A DNA stretch of 64,000 nt, from assembly GCF_024138395.1 (NCBI RefSeq), contig NZ_JAMYDU010000001.1, positions 62,001 through 126,000 of the forward strand. The letters are read 5' to 3'. Origin of the DNA: Pseudomonas mandelii. Its GTDB lineage: Bacteria > Pseudomonadota > Gammaproteobacteria > Pseudomonadales > Pseudomonadaceae. Both the position numbers and the translations under genes were made by a program. Shown in pieces: positions 20,501 through 28,890 of the stretch (positions are counted from its first letter, which is position 1; each line of letters opens with the position of its first letter). The notes under the pieces were generated by a model. It was given only the letters and a program-made list of their open reading frames with translations. It made no database searches and was not told where the DNA came from.

Positions 20501-22397
20501 CTCGGCCGGACGTCTGTTGGTCAAGACCCTGTCCGATGGCGTCGAGGTCAAGTACTGCTACGACCACCTCGGTCGACTAATCAGTGTCGACGACGGCCAC
20601 GACCATCCGCTGGAATTCGAATACGACGCCCAGGACAGGCTGATCACCGAACACCAAGGCTGGGGCACATTGCGTTATCGCTACGACGCATGTGGTCGAC
20701 TCAACCACCTGCGCCTGCCGGACAACAGCAAACTCGATTACCACCACGCCAAGGGCGGCACGCTGACGGCCATTGACCTCAACGGCACACGCCTCACCAC
20801 TCACCAGTTTGCCTTCGGTCGCGAACAAAACCGCCAACAGGGTCTGCTGCTCAGCGAATACGCCTACGACGATCAGGGCCGTTTGAAGGCCCACGCCGTC
20901 AGCCAACAGCAAAAAAGCCTGTACCGCCGCGACTACGCCTACAGCCTCAACGGCAATCTCGACCAGATCGCCGACACCCGCCACGGCCAGCGCAGCTACC
21001 AGTATGACTTGCTCGACCGCCTGACCCGCGTCCGGTACACCCGCGACGACCCAGCGGAAAGCTTCGCCCACGACCCAGCCGGCAACCTGCTGATGCAGGA
21101 CCGCCCCGGCGTTGCGACCGTCAAAGGCAATCGCCTATTGATGCAGGGCGACCGTCACTACGACTACGATGCCTTCGGCAACCTGATCCGCGAACGCCGC
21201 GGCACCGCACAGAAACTGGTCACCGAATACCGCTACGACTGCCAGCACCGACTGATCGGCGTCACCACCCCGGACGGTCGTTGTTCCAGTTACCGCTACG
21301 ACGCCTTCGGCCGCCGCATTGCCAAAATCGTTGACGGTAAAACCACCGAGTTCTTCTGGCAGGGCGACAACCTCGTCGCTGAAAGCAGCAAGGAGCATTA
21401 CCGCAGCTACGTCTATGAGCCCGGCAGCTTCCGCCCGCTGGCCATGCTCGACGGCAAAGGCCCGCGCAAAGCCTGCCCGTTTTACTACCAACTCGACCAC
21501 CTCGGCACGCCGCAGGAACTGACCGATTTTGGTGGCGAGATCGTGTGGTCAGCGAAGTACAACGCCTACGGCAAGGTCACGCATTTGGCGTTCGGCGGGG
21601 GCGAGCAGCTTGAGCAACCGCTACGTTTTCAAGGGCAGTACTTCGATGCCGAGAGTGGCCTGCATTACAACCGGCATCGGTACTATGATCCGGAGATTGG
21701 ACGGTACCTGACGCCTGATCCGATCAAGTTGGCCGGCGGGCTGAATCAGTATCAGTACACGCCGAATCCGACGGGATGGGTTGATCCGTTGGGGTTGAGC
21801 GGAAATTGTCCACCGCCGAATAAGCCTGGGTGTGCGGCGTCGGATGATACGACTGGCGCTAAGGTTGATGAGGGTGAGCCGCAGCTGCCGAAAATGACGG
21901 CTGAGCAGCGGCGGGCGAGGATTGATGAGTTGGCTGAGGCGAATGCCAAGGGTCGGGTCATGGCGATGGAGGATAAATACGACATGCACACTGTTAAAAA
22001 GCACAGTTCAGAAATACCTGATGCTGCACTAAAGCAGAGGGCTATAAATGGAGCACACCCTGAAACGGGAAGAGTTCCAGTACCACCAAGAGGAAATTTA
22101 AGCTCCCAGTTCGCAAACTGGAGAGTTCATTTTAATGCGTTGAACAAAGCTATGACGAGGGAAAGGCTCGGGCTGGACCCATATACAGGTTGGGATCACA
22201 ATAATGACCCAGTTGTAAGGATGGAGTTGCCTGGTGCGGGTCGCGGTTATCGACCGAACAAAAAAGACAAACAAAATCCCACGCTGAATGATGATTTAAA
22301 TTGGTTTGAGGTTAAGTTCGATCAGGATAAGGTAGCTTGGCGTATACAGGTTTTCCCTCGGAGAGAAAGTGATGTTGAAAGATCCCTTTATGAATGA
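17529..22397 (+). pseudogene. rhs: Rhs polymorphic-toxin protein with two apparent frameshifts
   Basis: A ~1620-residue Rhs protein split over three frames. A good Shine-Dalgarno (GCGAGGG) and ATG at 17529 begin MFDSFSPATPYFSV, which stops at 17576. The next frame then carries LMEHVTRIEEELDSFPHTL from 17573, so one base seems lost near 17571. This frame holds an N-terminal region with two hydrophobic segments and the Rhs start CPVSMVTGEELL, and ends at 19063. The frame from about 19017 on continues with AIHNSLSRAAIYFG, where relatives have RPAIHNSL; two bases seem lost near GAACGCGGCG. YD repeats, the core ending (RYYDPEIGRYLTPDPI, DPLGLSG) and a variable tip follow. No PAAR domain is seen. 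Inactivation or sequencing error cannot be told apart here. Confidence 0.88.
21804..22397 (+). other. Variable C-terminal toxin domain of the Rhs protein
   Basis: The last ~197 residues after the core boundary DPLGLSG. After a proline-rich linker the domain contains DKYDMHTVKKHS, then RAINGAHPETGRVPVPP and SSQFANWRVHFNALNKAM. A paired His-Lys/His helix followed by a Ser-rich strand is typical of BECR-fold RNase tips of polymorphic toxins, so a ribonuclease is a reasonable guess. From about 21,980 on the base composition turns clearly AT-rich compared with the GC-rich core, a sign of tip exchange by recombination. The family is not recognised by name. Confidence 0.6.
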
Positions 22398-22788
22398 GGA
22401 TTTTGAACCGAACCTGATGTGGTTTATTGGGGTGTTTAATGTCTATGATCGTGAGGAGACTCGTGGGGAAGAACTCGTAGCCTTTGATCCTGATAATCAG
22501 GTTGATAGAGATGTTCTGATCATTAGGTACAGTTTGAAACTTGGATGCTTGTCTTATCGGCATAAGTTTGTGTTGTTTGAGTTTTTGGCCGAAAAGCTAA
22601 AAGATCGCAACTATGACTTTCAAGTTTTGTTCAATATAGACGATGTGTATGACTCAAGTTGGCCGCGAACTGAATGGTATGCGCTGAAAGACCCTCGTGG
22701 TTTTTTTGAGGATATATATAGATTGGCGAGCGGAGAGTGGAAAGACGATCTTCATAAGGCCAGCCTTGAAGATCAGTCCACATGGTGA
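22372..22788 (+). CDS. Candidate immunity protein for the Rhs tip
   Basis: A 138-residue acidic protein. It starts at the ATG after TCGGAGAGAAAG and overlaps the last 26 bases of the rhs gene in another frame, the position where immunity genes are found. It is AT-rich, like the toxin tip and unlike the rest of the window. There is no signal peptide or membrane segment, so it would be cytoplasmic, as needed to block a nuclease. Many Trp, Phe, Tyr and Asp residues (NIDDVYDSSWPRTEW) are seen, with no recognised family. Immunity is inferred from location and composition only. Confidence 0.65.
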   Translation: MLKDPFMNEDFEPNLMWFIGVFNVYDREETRGEELVAFDPDNQVDRDVLIIRYSLKLGCLSYRHKFVLFEFLAEKLKDRNYDFQVLFNIDDVYDSSWPRTEWYALKDPRGFFEDIYRLASGEWKDDLHKASLEDQSTW

Positions 22789-22820
22789 AGTCCGTTAATT
22801 TCGTGTCTGACGGATTTTAT

Positions 22821-22910
22821 GACCGCTTCGCGCTCAATCGCGGGCAAGCCTCGCTCCAACAGGACGGCGGTGATCCGTAGGAGCGAGGCTTGCCCGCGAT
22901 GGCGGTCTCA
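22821..22910. repeat. REPIN after the Rhs locus
   Basis: TGACCGC...GCGGTCTCA arms enclose an inverted pair of GCGGGCAAGCCTCGCTCC-type REPs. The 462-base gap to the next gene also contains a short possible coding remnant (22908-23012, minus strand) and the structured leader at 23010-23240. Confidence 0.88.
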
Positions 22911-23009
22911 TAGGCCGCGAAATTTCTGGACAAGCTCGTCGGAAGTTTCCTTCAACTCGTAGCGGTTTTCATGAACTGGTGTGAAATGTGTTCCAACGAT
23001 AGCCTCTGG

Positions 23010-23240
23010 TGGTCACTGAAAATTCAGTGGCAGGGTGTAGGAACCCTTCAAGACTAGAGAGGACGCTTCGGCGTCGACACCTGAATTGCGGCCATCAACG
23101 TGTGTCCGTAAGATCAGTTGCGGCGGCTGTGCGCGGGCACGCTTCGGTGTGGTCGAGTTCTCTGGTCTCGATATTCCTACCCCGCGTATAGCTGCCACCC
23201 AAGCCTGTAGGAAGGCCGATGGTAGCTCCACTTCTACCAG
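23010..23240 (+). ncRNA. Candidate structured 5' leader RNA
   Basis: Several helices can be drawn by eye. CACTGAA/TTCAGTG (23014-23029). A bulged stem CAGG-TGT/ACACCTG enclosing a GACGC-TTCG-GCGTC hairpin (23062-23075). A 16-bp helix pairing 23122-23137 with 23181-23196 with three G-U wobbles, enclosing a CACGC-TTCG-GTGTG hairpin (23138-23151) and TCGAG/CTCGA (23153-23171). Then AGCTGCCA/TGGTAGCT (23190-23227) with inner GCCT/AGGC. The last helix and the 16-bp helix share 23190-23196, so they are mutually exclusive. The wobbles are G-U only if the plus strand is transcribed. It ends about 10 bases before the ATG of the next gene. No known family name is claimed. Confidence 0.6.
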
Positions 23241-23250
23241 AGGTTTAAAA

Positions 23251-23580
23251 ATGAAAAGTCTTCATCCCGATCCACCCTACGAAGAACCAATTCCACACCC
23301 CAATAACCGCTTCATGGCCCTCACCGGCAACTGCAACGACATGCCCACGCTGTTCGTCGATACTCACGCGCCGCTCGATGTTTTGTATGACGCTGCCAGC
23401 TATCGAATTCGCGCCGTCACTCAGGTGCTTGAGAACCTGTCCATGCGCGGCTCAGTCGAGTGCGATTCGATGATTCTCAGCGACTTTGCCTTGCTCTGCG
23501 CCATTCCATTGCGGGATGGGTGTGATGTGCTGGATGTGATTGGGCGGCGGTTGAGGGCACGGCCTTCGGGCGATGCCTAG
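23251..23580 (+). CDS. Small hypothetical protein (DUF3077/DUF6124-like)
   Basis: A 109-residue protein starting MKSLHPDPPYEEP at the ATG after AGAGG. The frame is open upstream to 23086, but that part lies in the structured leader. The C-terminal half is helical (LDVLYDAASYRIRAVTQVLENL, DFALLCAIPLRDGCDVLDVIGRRL). It resembles the small Pseudomonas families DUF3077 and DUF6124, of unknown function, often present in many copies per genome. The assignment is tentative. Its leader is the notable feature. Confidence 0.65.
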   Translation: MKSLHPDPPYEEPIPHPNNRFMALTGNCNDMPTLFVDTHAPLDVLYDAASYRIRAVTQVLENLSMRGSVECDSMILSDFALLCAIPLRDGCDVLDVIGRRLRARPSGDA

Positions 23581-23620
23581 TGACGGATTAGTCCTGGGAA
23601 TTTGCGGTGCCTGAGCCGGC

Positions 23621-23725
23621 CTTTTCGCGGGCAAGCCTCGCTCCTACAGGTTTTGTGTCGTGTGTAATTATTGCGAACGACGCAAGACCCTTTAGGAGAA
23701 CCAGGCTTGCCGCTTCGCGACCCAA
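23621..23725. repeat. Decayed REPIN
   Basis: One intact REP arm (TTTTCGCGGGCAAGCCTCGCTCCTACAGG) and, about 45 bases on, a degraded inverse (TTAGGAGAACCAGGCTTGCCGC). Confidence 0.75.
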
Positions 23726-23737
23726 CAGGGGCAAGCC

Positions 23738-24366
23738 TCAATGAGCATCAGTACTCGGCGCGGCCGGTGGTTGCACCTTGCGCATCAAGGGCACCATCGC
23801 CGTGGCGAGGATGAAGCAGACCATGATCATCAGGAACGCGTCGCCATAGGTTTGCGTCTGCGCTTCGCGGTAGGTCAGTAGCCACAACTGACGCAGGCTG
23901 GCGGTGACGCCGATGTCACCGCTCTGGCCGAGGGCGGCAAAATTATTGCCGACCTGGGACAGCCACTGATTCAGCGCTTCGTTGGTGCTATTGAGGTTCT
24001 CCGCCAACCGGGTGAAGTGCAGGTTGGTGCGGTCGTTGAGGATGGTCGCGCACGCGGCGATACCCATCGCGCCGCCAAGGTTGCGCATCAGGTTGAACAA
24101 TCCTGAAGCATGTTTGAGTCGCGCGGGCGCCAGTCCGCCGAGGGTCAGGGTCACCGCGGGCGGTATCGCCAGTTGTTGAGCGATCCCGCGCAAGGCTTGC
24201 GGCAACATCAATTCTTTGGCCCCCCAGTCGTGGGTGATCGGGCTGAAATCCCACATCGATAAGGCGAACAGCCCAAGGCCGATCATCATGACCCAGCGCA
24301 GGTCGATGCGGTTCGCCGGGTTACCGCGACAACAAGGTCGGGTTCAAGGCTGGGCATACTGGTCAT
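23738..24366 (-). pseudogene. DHA2-family MFS drug transporter, internally deleted
   Basis: The minus strand starts normally at 24366 (MTSMPSLEPDLVV) but after about 15-20 codons jumps to what is the C-terminal third of an EmrB/QacA-type 14-helix exporter, in another frame: NRIDLRWVMMIGLGLFALSM, AKELMLPQALRGIAQQLAIP, SGLFNLMRNLGGAMGIA and a final helix FLMIMVCFILATAMVPLM. Around 300 residues, covering the first ten or so helices, are missing and no insertion element marks the junction near 24,320. The protein cannot be functional. EmrA-like or outer-membrane partners are not present next to it. Confidence 0.8.
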
Positions 24367-24582
24367 GGTAAGTACCTGTGAGAAATGATGCTTTATACGC
24401 AGGTAATATGATGCAGGTAATATGTGTTGCAATGGGTTTTTGCTACCAGTCGTCTGGTGCCCCCCGAACCTTTCGAATCATAAAATCCGTGGCGAGGGGC
24501 TTGTCGGAACGCCGCATCGCCCCGTTCGGCTGCGTAGCAATCGTCAATCTGGTGAAGCCACAGAGGAATGATTTGCCGGCCT

Positions 24583-24606
24583 TAATAGGAAGCATTACTA
24601 TTCACG
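24583..24606 (+). promoter_or_regulatory. Possible Fur box upstream of fecI
   Basis: TAATAGGAAGCATTACTATT lies about 30 bases before the fecI-type start and shares ATTACTAT with the Fur-like site at 3784. A weak match, listed because fecI genes are normally Fur-repressed. Upstream, at about 24,490-24,545, is a decayed repeat of the GTGGCGAGGGGCTTG...TTCGGCTGCGTAGC kind. Confidence 0.3.
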
Positions 24607-24629
24607 CCTCCTCCCCACAGCACACCGCG

Positions 24630-25130
24630 ATGACCCCCAAGCTGCCCCGCAGACACGGCTTTTTCGAGCATTACGAAGAGTTGATCGGCACCTGGACCCG
24701 TCGCCTGAGAAATCGTCAGCAGGCCGAGGACCTGGCCCACGACACCTTCGTGCGGGTGCTTGAGTCCGATTCGGCGGCGGTGCAACAACCTCGGGCGTAT
24801 TTGCACCAGACCGCGCGCAACATTGCGGTGGACGGTTATCGGCGTGAGGATCGGCGCAGTGCCATGGAATCCGAGGCGGTCGATCACAGTGTGTCGTCGT
24901 CCGGCGACCCGGAGCATTTCATGCACGCGATCCAGTTGGCGGATTCCATCGAACGGGCGCTCACCGAGTTACCGGTCAACTGTCGCAAGGTGTTCGTCTG
25001 GCAGAAGATCGAAGGCCTGACCCAGGCCGAAATCGCTGAGCGCCTGGGGCTGTCCAAGAACATGGTGGAAAAGTATATGATCCGCACCCTGCGACATCTG
25101 CGTGATCGCCTGGACGGGTTACAACCATGA
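24630..25130 (+). CDS. fecI: FecI-family ECF sigma factor
   Basis: A 166-residue iron-signalling sigma factor. Region 2 contains QAEDLAHDTFVRVLE and region 4 contains TQAEIAERLGLSKNMVEKYM. The frame is open to 24378, but the start at 24630 gives the normal length and the typical MTPKLPR-like beginning. It is followed by fecR and a signalling receptor, forming a complete cell-surface signalling set. Upon ferric citrate binding outside, FecR would release this factor to transcribe the receptor gene. The symbol rests on the receptor's similarity to FecA. Confidence 0.9.
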   Translation: MTPKLPRRHGFFEHYEELIGTWTRRLRNRQQAEDLAHDTFVRVLESDSAAVQQPRAYLHQTARNIAVDGYRREDRRSAMESEAVDHSVSSSGDPEHFMHAIQLADSIERALTELPVNCRKVFVWQKIEGLTQAEIAERLGLSKNMVEKYMIRTLRHLRDRLDGLQP

Positions 25131-25170
25131 TTCGCCGCGTCTTTTCATCTGCAGCCAAAAGGGACTTTCC

Positions 25171-26145
25171 ATGATGGACACTGGGGATTGTGCGTGCGGG
25201 CAAACAATTGTTCGCGACGACGCGGCGCGGTGGTTTGTGCGTTTGCGGGAACCTGTCGTCAACGCCGAAGACCGGCGAGGCTTCGAGATCTGGCTGGACG
25301 AACACCCTCAGCATCGCGACGAATATCAAATGCTCCAGAGCCTGTGGGTGGCGGCCGATCTGCTGCCGGCCAAGCGTTTGCAAGCCATATGTGAAACCCC
25401 GACGGCGCGCCGCACACGTCATCCGCTGGTGCGTTATGCAGTGGCCGCCAGTGTGTTGGTGGTGGCGCTCGGCTTGGGGTTGTTCAGTGGCTTGAACCAT
25501 CCGGCGACCTACACGGCTGAATATTCCACGGCCCTTGGCGAACGTCGTCATGTGGCATTGCCGGACGGTTCGGTGATCGATCTGAACAGCCGCAGCCGGG
25601 TGCAGGTGCGCTATGAAAAGAATCGTCGCGGCATCGAGTTGACGCAAGGCGAGGCGATGTTCAGCGTCGAGCACGACAGCAGCCGACCGTTCGTGGTCGA
25701 GGCGGGCAGCGGCAAGGTCACGGTTACCGGCACCCGTTTCGACGTGCGTCGCGACAGCACCGAAACCCGCGTCGTAGTCGAGCAGGGCACGGTCAAGGTT
25801 CAAGGTAACGGCGCCGATTTCGTCAGCCTTACCGCCGGCCTCGGCACTCGCGTCGATGCTCTGGGGAAGGTGGCCGCCGCTTATGCGGTCAATCCTGCAG
25901 AACTGACCGCGTGGCGCAGCGGCAAACTGGTGTTCAACAACGCCAGCCTCAGCGAAGTGGCCGAAGAAGTGTCACGTTATCGGGAAAAGCCGCTGAAGGT
26001 CGGCAGTGCCAAAGTGGGCGATCTGCGCCTGACCAGCGTGTTCAAATCCGACAACACCGATGCGCTGCTCAAGGCCCTGCCGGGCATTCTGCCGGTGGCC
26101 ATCCGCACCCTGGATGACGGCAGTCAGGAAATAATTGCCCGATAG
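25171..26145 (+). CDS. fecR: FecR-family anti-sigma / signal transducer
   Basis: A 324-residue inner-membrane protein. The N-terminal cytoplasmic part contains AARWFVRLREP, the conserved tryptophan-containing segment that binds FecI. One membrane helix (about 90-106, AVAASVLVVALGLGLFSGL) leads to a periplasmic FecR domain (YSTALGERRHVALPDGSVID) that contacts the receptor's STN domain. The start at 25171 follows AAAAGGGA. It comes 40 bases after fecI and is surely in the same transcript. Confidence 0.93.
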   Translation: MMDTGDCACGQTIVRDDAARWFVRLREPVVNAEDRRGFEIWLDEHPQHRDEYQMLQSLWVAADLLPAKRLQAICETPTARRTRHPLVRYAVAASVLVVALGLGLFSGLNHPATYTAEYSTALGERRHVALPDGSVIDLNSRSRVQVRYEKNRRGIELTQGEAMFSVEHDSSRPFVVEAGSGKVTVTGTRFDVRRDSTETRVVVEQGTVKVQGNGADFVSLTAGLGTRVDALGKVAAAYAVNPAELTAWRSGKLVFNNASLSEVAEEVSRYREKPLKVGSAKVGDLRLTSVFKSDNTDALLKALPGILPVAIRTLDDGSQEIIAR

Positions 26146-26242
26146 ATTCAGGTTTTTTTCGAGTTCTTCGTCTTCTTGTCCAACTGCAACTGGTTTGCAT
26201 TAACAGCCGCACACTCTTGCGATCCACAGGACAACGTTCGAC

Positions 26243-28666
26243 GTGAAAAAAACCACCGCTAAAAATAACAAATCATCCTGGTTGCCCCTCGCTCTCGCCT
26301 TGGCGGTCAGCTCGGCGCTGCCCCAGGCGTTCGCTGCCGATGCCATTCATATTCAGGCGCAACCGCTGGGGCAGGCCTTGAGTCAGTTGGGTCAGCAAAC
26401 CTCGCTGCAGGTTTTTTTCAGCCCTGAACTGGTGGCCGGCAAACAGGCTCCGGCAGTCGACGGCAATCTTTCACCGGAACAAGCCTTGCGCCAATTGCTG
26501 CAAGGCAGCGGTCTGGAATATCAGATCGATGAAGGCTCGGTGACCCTGATGCCAGCCCCGACTTCCGCCGCCAACGGTCCGCTGGAGTTGGGCGTGACCG
26601 ACATCAAAGTGGTCGGCGATTGGCTCGGTGATGCCAATGCCGCCGTGGTGCAAAACCATCCCGGCGCGCGCACGGTGATTCGTCGTGAAGCCATGGTCGA
26701 GCAGGGCGCCATGAACGTCGGGGACGTGTTGAAGCGTGTACCCGGCGTGCAAGTGCAGGACGCCAACGGCACCGGCGGCAGCGATATTTCCCTGAACGTC
26801 GGCGTACGTGGCCTGACCTCGCGCCTGTCGCCACGCTCCACCGTGTTGATCGACGGCGTGCCGGCAGCCTTCGCGCCATATGGTCAACCGCAGTTGTCCA
26901 TGGCACCGATTTCCTCCGGCAACCTCGACAGCATCGACGTGGTGCGTGGCGCCGGTTCCGTGCGTTATGGGCCGCAGAACGTCGGTGGTGTGATCAACTT
27001 CGTCACCCGCGCGATCCCGGAGAAAGCCACCGGTGAAATCGGCACCACTCTGGAAACCACCCAGCGCGGTGGCTGGAAACACATCGACACCGCGTTTCTC
27101 GGTGGCACCGCCGATAACGGCATGGGCGTGGCGCTGTTGTATTCCGGCGTGAACGGCGATGGTTATCGCAAAAGCAACAACAGCAATGACATCGACGACG
27201 TGATCCTCAAGACCCATTGGGCACCGACCGATCAGGATGATTTCAGCCTCAATTTCCATTACTACGACGCCAGCGCCGACATGCCCGGCGGCCTGACGCA
27301 GAAGCAGTACGACGCCGACCCGTTCCAGTCCGACCGCGACCATGACAACTTCAGCGGCCGCCGCAAGGACGTGTCTTTCAAGTGGATTCGGCAGATCGAC
27401 GACCGCACCCAGGCCGAAGTGCTGACCTACTATTCCGACAGCTTCCGTGGCAGCACCATCGCCGCTCGCGACCAGAAAACCCTCAGTTCCTATCCGCGCA
27501 CTTACTACACCTTTGGCATCGAACCGCGGGTGTCCCATGTCTTCGACCTGGGCCCGACCACTCAGGAAGCCAGCGTCGGTTATCGCTACCTGAAAGAGGG
27601 CATGCATGAAGAGGCGAGCCGTCTGGCGCTGGTGAACAATCAGCCGGTAGTCACCAAAACCTCCGATGGTCATGTGTTCCAGGATCGCACCGGCGGCACC
27701 GAAGCCCATGCCGTTTACATCGATGACAAGATCGACGTCGGCAACTGGACCGTGACACCCGGCATCCGTTTTGAAAGCATCAGCACCGAATGGCACGACC
27801 GACCGGTGCTCGACACCGCCGGCAAACCTGTGCAGGAAAAACGCCGCAGCATCGACAGCAACGAACCGCTGCCGGCGCTGAGCGTGATGTATCACATGTC
27901 CGAGGCCTGGAAGCTGTTCGCCAACTACGAAACCTCGTTTGGCAGCCTGCAATATTTCCAGCTCGGTCAGGGTGGTTCGGGTGATAACACCGCCAACGGC
28001 CTGAACCCGGAAAAGGCCAAGACCTACGAAATCGGCACGCGCTACAACGATGACGTGTGGGGCGGGGAAGTGACGCTGTTCTACATCGACTTCGATAAAG
28101 AACTGCAATACATCAGCAACGATGTGGGCTGGACCAATCTCGGCGCGACCACGCACCAAGGCCTTGAAGCCTCCGTGCACTACGACATGGCGGCGCTGGA
28201 CCCACGCCTCGACGGCCTGACCGCCAACGCCGGTTTCACCTACACTCGCGCGGTTTATGAAGGCGAGATTCCAGGCTTCAAGGGCCGTGATCTACCGTTC
28301 TACTCGCGTCAGGTGGCGACCGCCGGCCTGCGTTACGACATCAACCACTGGACCTACAACCTCGATGCCTTTGCCCAGTCCAAACAGCGCTCGCCGGGCA
28401 CCGCGGTGAACGCTGATGGCAGTTTCAGCGGCAACTACATCACCGAAGGCAGCGCGGACGGCCAGTACGGCGACATCCCGGGTTACGTCACCTGGAACGT
28501 GCGTGGCGGTTATGACTTCGGCTCGCAACTGTCGAACCTGAAAGTCGGCGCGGGGGTGAAGAACATTTTCGACAAGCAATACTTCACCCGCTCCAGCGAC
28601 AACAACTCGGGGATGTACGTCGGCGCACCGCGTACGTTCTTTGTGCAGGCCAGCGTCGGGTTCTGA
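26243..28666 (+). CDS. fecA: FecA-like TonB-dependent ferric citrate receptor
   Basis: An 807-residue outer-membrane receptor. Signal peptide to about residue 32, STN signalling domain (about 35-87), TonB-box region near DIKVVGDWLG (about 122), plug (about 145-260, GVRGLTSRLSPRSTVLIDGVP) and 22-strand barrel ending in a terminal Phe (VQASVGF). The barrel loop DMPGGLTQKQYDADPFQSDR closely resembles E. coli FecA, supporting ferric dicitrate as ligand. The start is GTG after ACAGGA. The STN domain and fecIR upstream imply autoinduction by substrate. Ferric citrate is an inference from similarity. Confidence 0.92.
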   Translation: MKKTTAKNNKSSWLPLALALAVSSALPQAFAADAIHIQAQPLGQALSQLGQQTSLQVFFSPELVAGKQAPAVDGNLSPEQALRQLLQGSGLEYQIDEGSVTLMPAPTSAANGPLELGVTDIKVVGDWLGDANAAVVQNHPGARTVIRREAMVEQGAMNVGDVLKRVPGVQVQDANGTGGSDISLNVGVRGLTSRLSPRSTVLIDGVPAAFAPYGQPQLSMAPISSGNLDSIDVVRGAGSVRYGPQNVGGVINFVTRAIPEKATGEIGTTLETTQRGGWKHIDTAFLGGTADNGMGVALLYSGVNGDGYRKSNNSNDIDDVILKTHWAPTDQDDFSLNFHYYDASADMPGGLTQKQYDADPFQSDRDHDNFSGRRKDVSFKWIRQIDDRTQAEVLTYYSDSFRGSTIAARDQKTLSSYPRTYYTFGIEPRVSHVFDLGPTTQEASVGYRYLKEGMHEEASRLALVNNQPVVTKTSDGHVFQDRTGGTEAHAVYIDDKIDVGNWTVTPGIRFESISTEWHDRPVLDTAGKPVQEKRRSIDSNEPLPALSVMYHMSEAWKLFANYETSFGSLQYFQLGQGGSGDNTANGLNPEKAKTYEIGTRYNDDVWGGEVTLFYIDFDKELQYISNDVGWTNLGATTHQGLEASVHYDMAALDPRLDGLTANAGFTYTRAVYEGEIPGFKGRDLPFYSRQVATAGLRYDINHWTYNLDAFAQSKQRSPGTAVNADGSFSGNYITEGSADGQYGDIPGYVTWNVRGGYDFGSQLSNLKVGAGVKNIFDKQYFTRSSDNNSGMYVGAPRTFFVQASVGF

Positions 28667-28684
28667 TAGACCGAGGTGGATTCA

Positions 28685-28848
28685 TTCGCGGGCAAGCCTC
28701 GCTCCCACATGATCTTTGGCATACACAAACGCTGTGTTCACTGAAGATCTCTTGTAGGAGCGAGGCTTGCCCGCGAAGACGGACATCCAGCCGATAAAGC
28801 CGTCGCCTGACACAACGCTTTCGCGAGCAAGCCCGCTCCCACAGGTTT
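28685..28848. repeat. REPIN plus a third REP
   Basis: An inverted pair (28685-28780) is followed by a single REP at about 28816-28848. The flank CACAGGTTTCGCACCTTAAC after it matches flanks of other REPs here. Confidence 0.88.
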
Positions 28849-28890
28849 CGCACCTTAACTGACTGGCATTGGGGCTTGCCCGCGATGCTT

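Noticed and set aside
24490..24545. Possible small gene or regulatory RNA before fecI
   Set aside because: The sequence resembles a decayed interspersed repeat (GTGGCGAGGGGCTTG...GGCTGCGTAGC) and shows no start with a ribosome site.
26471..28180. Long open frame of 569 codons on the minus strand inside fecA
   Set aside because: It is the complement of a well-supported receptor gene; GC-rich coding regions of Pseudomonas often leave long antisense frames. The translation has no recognisable domain.
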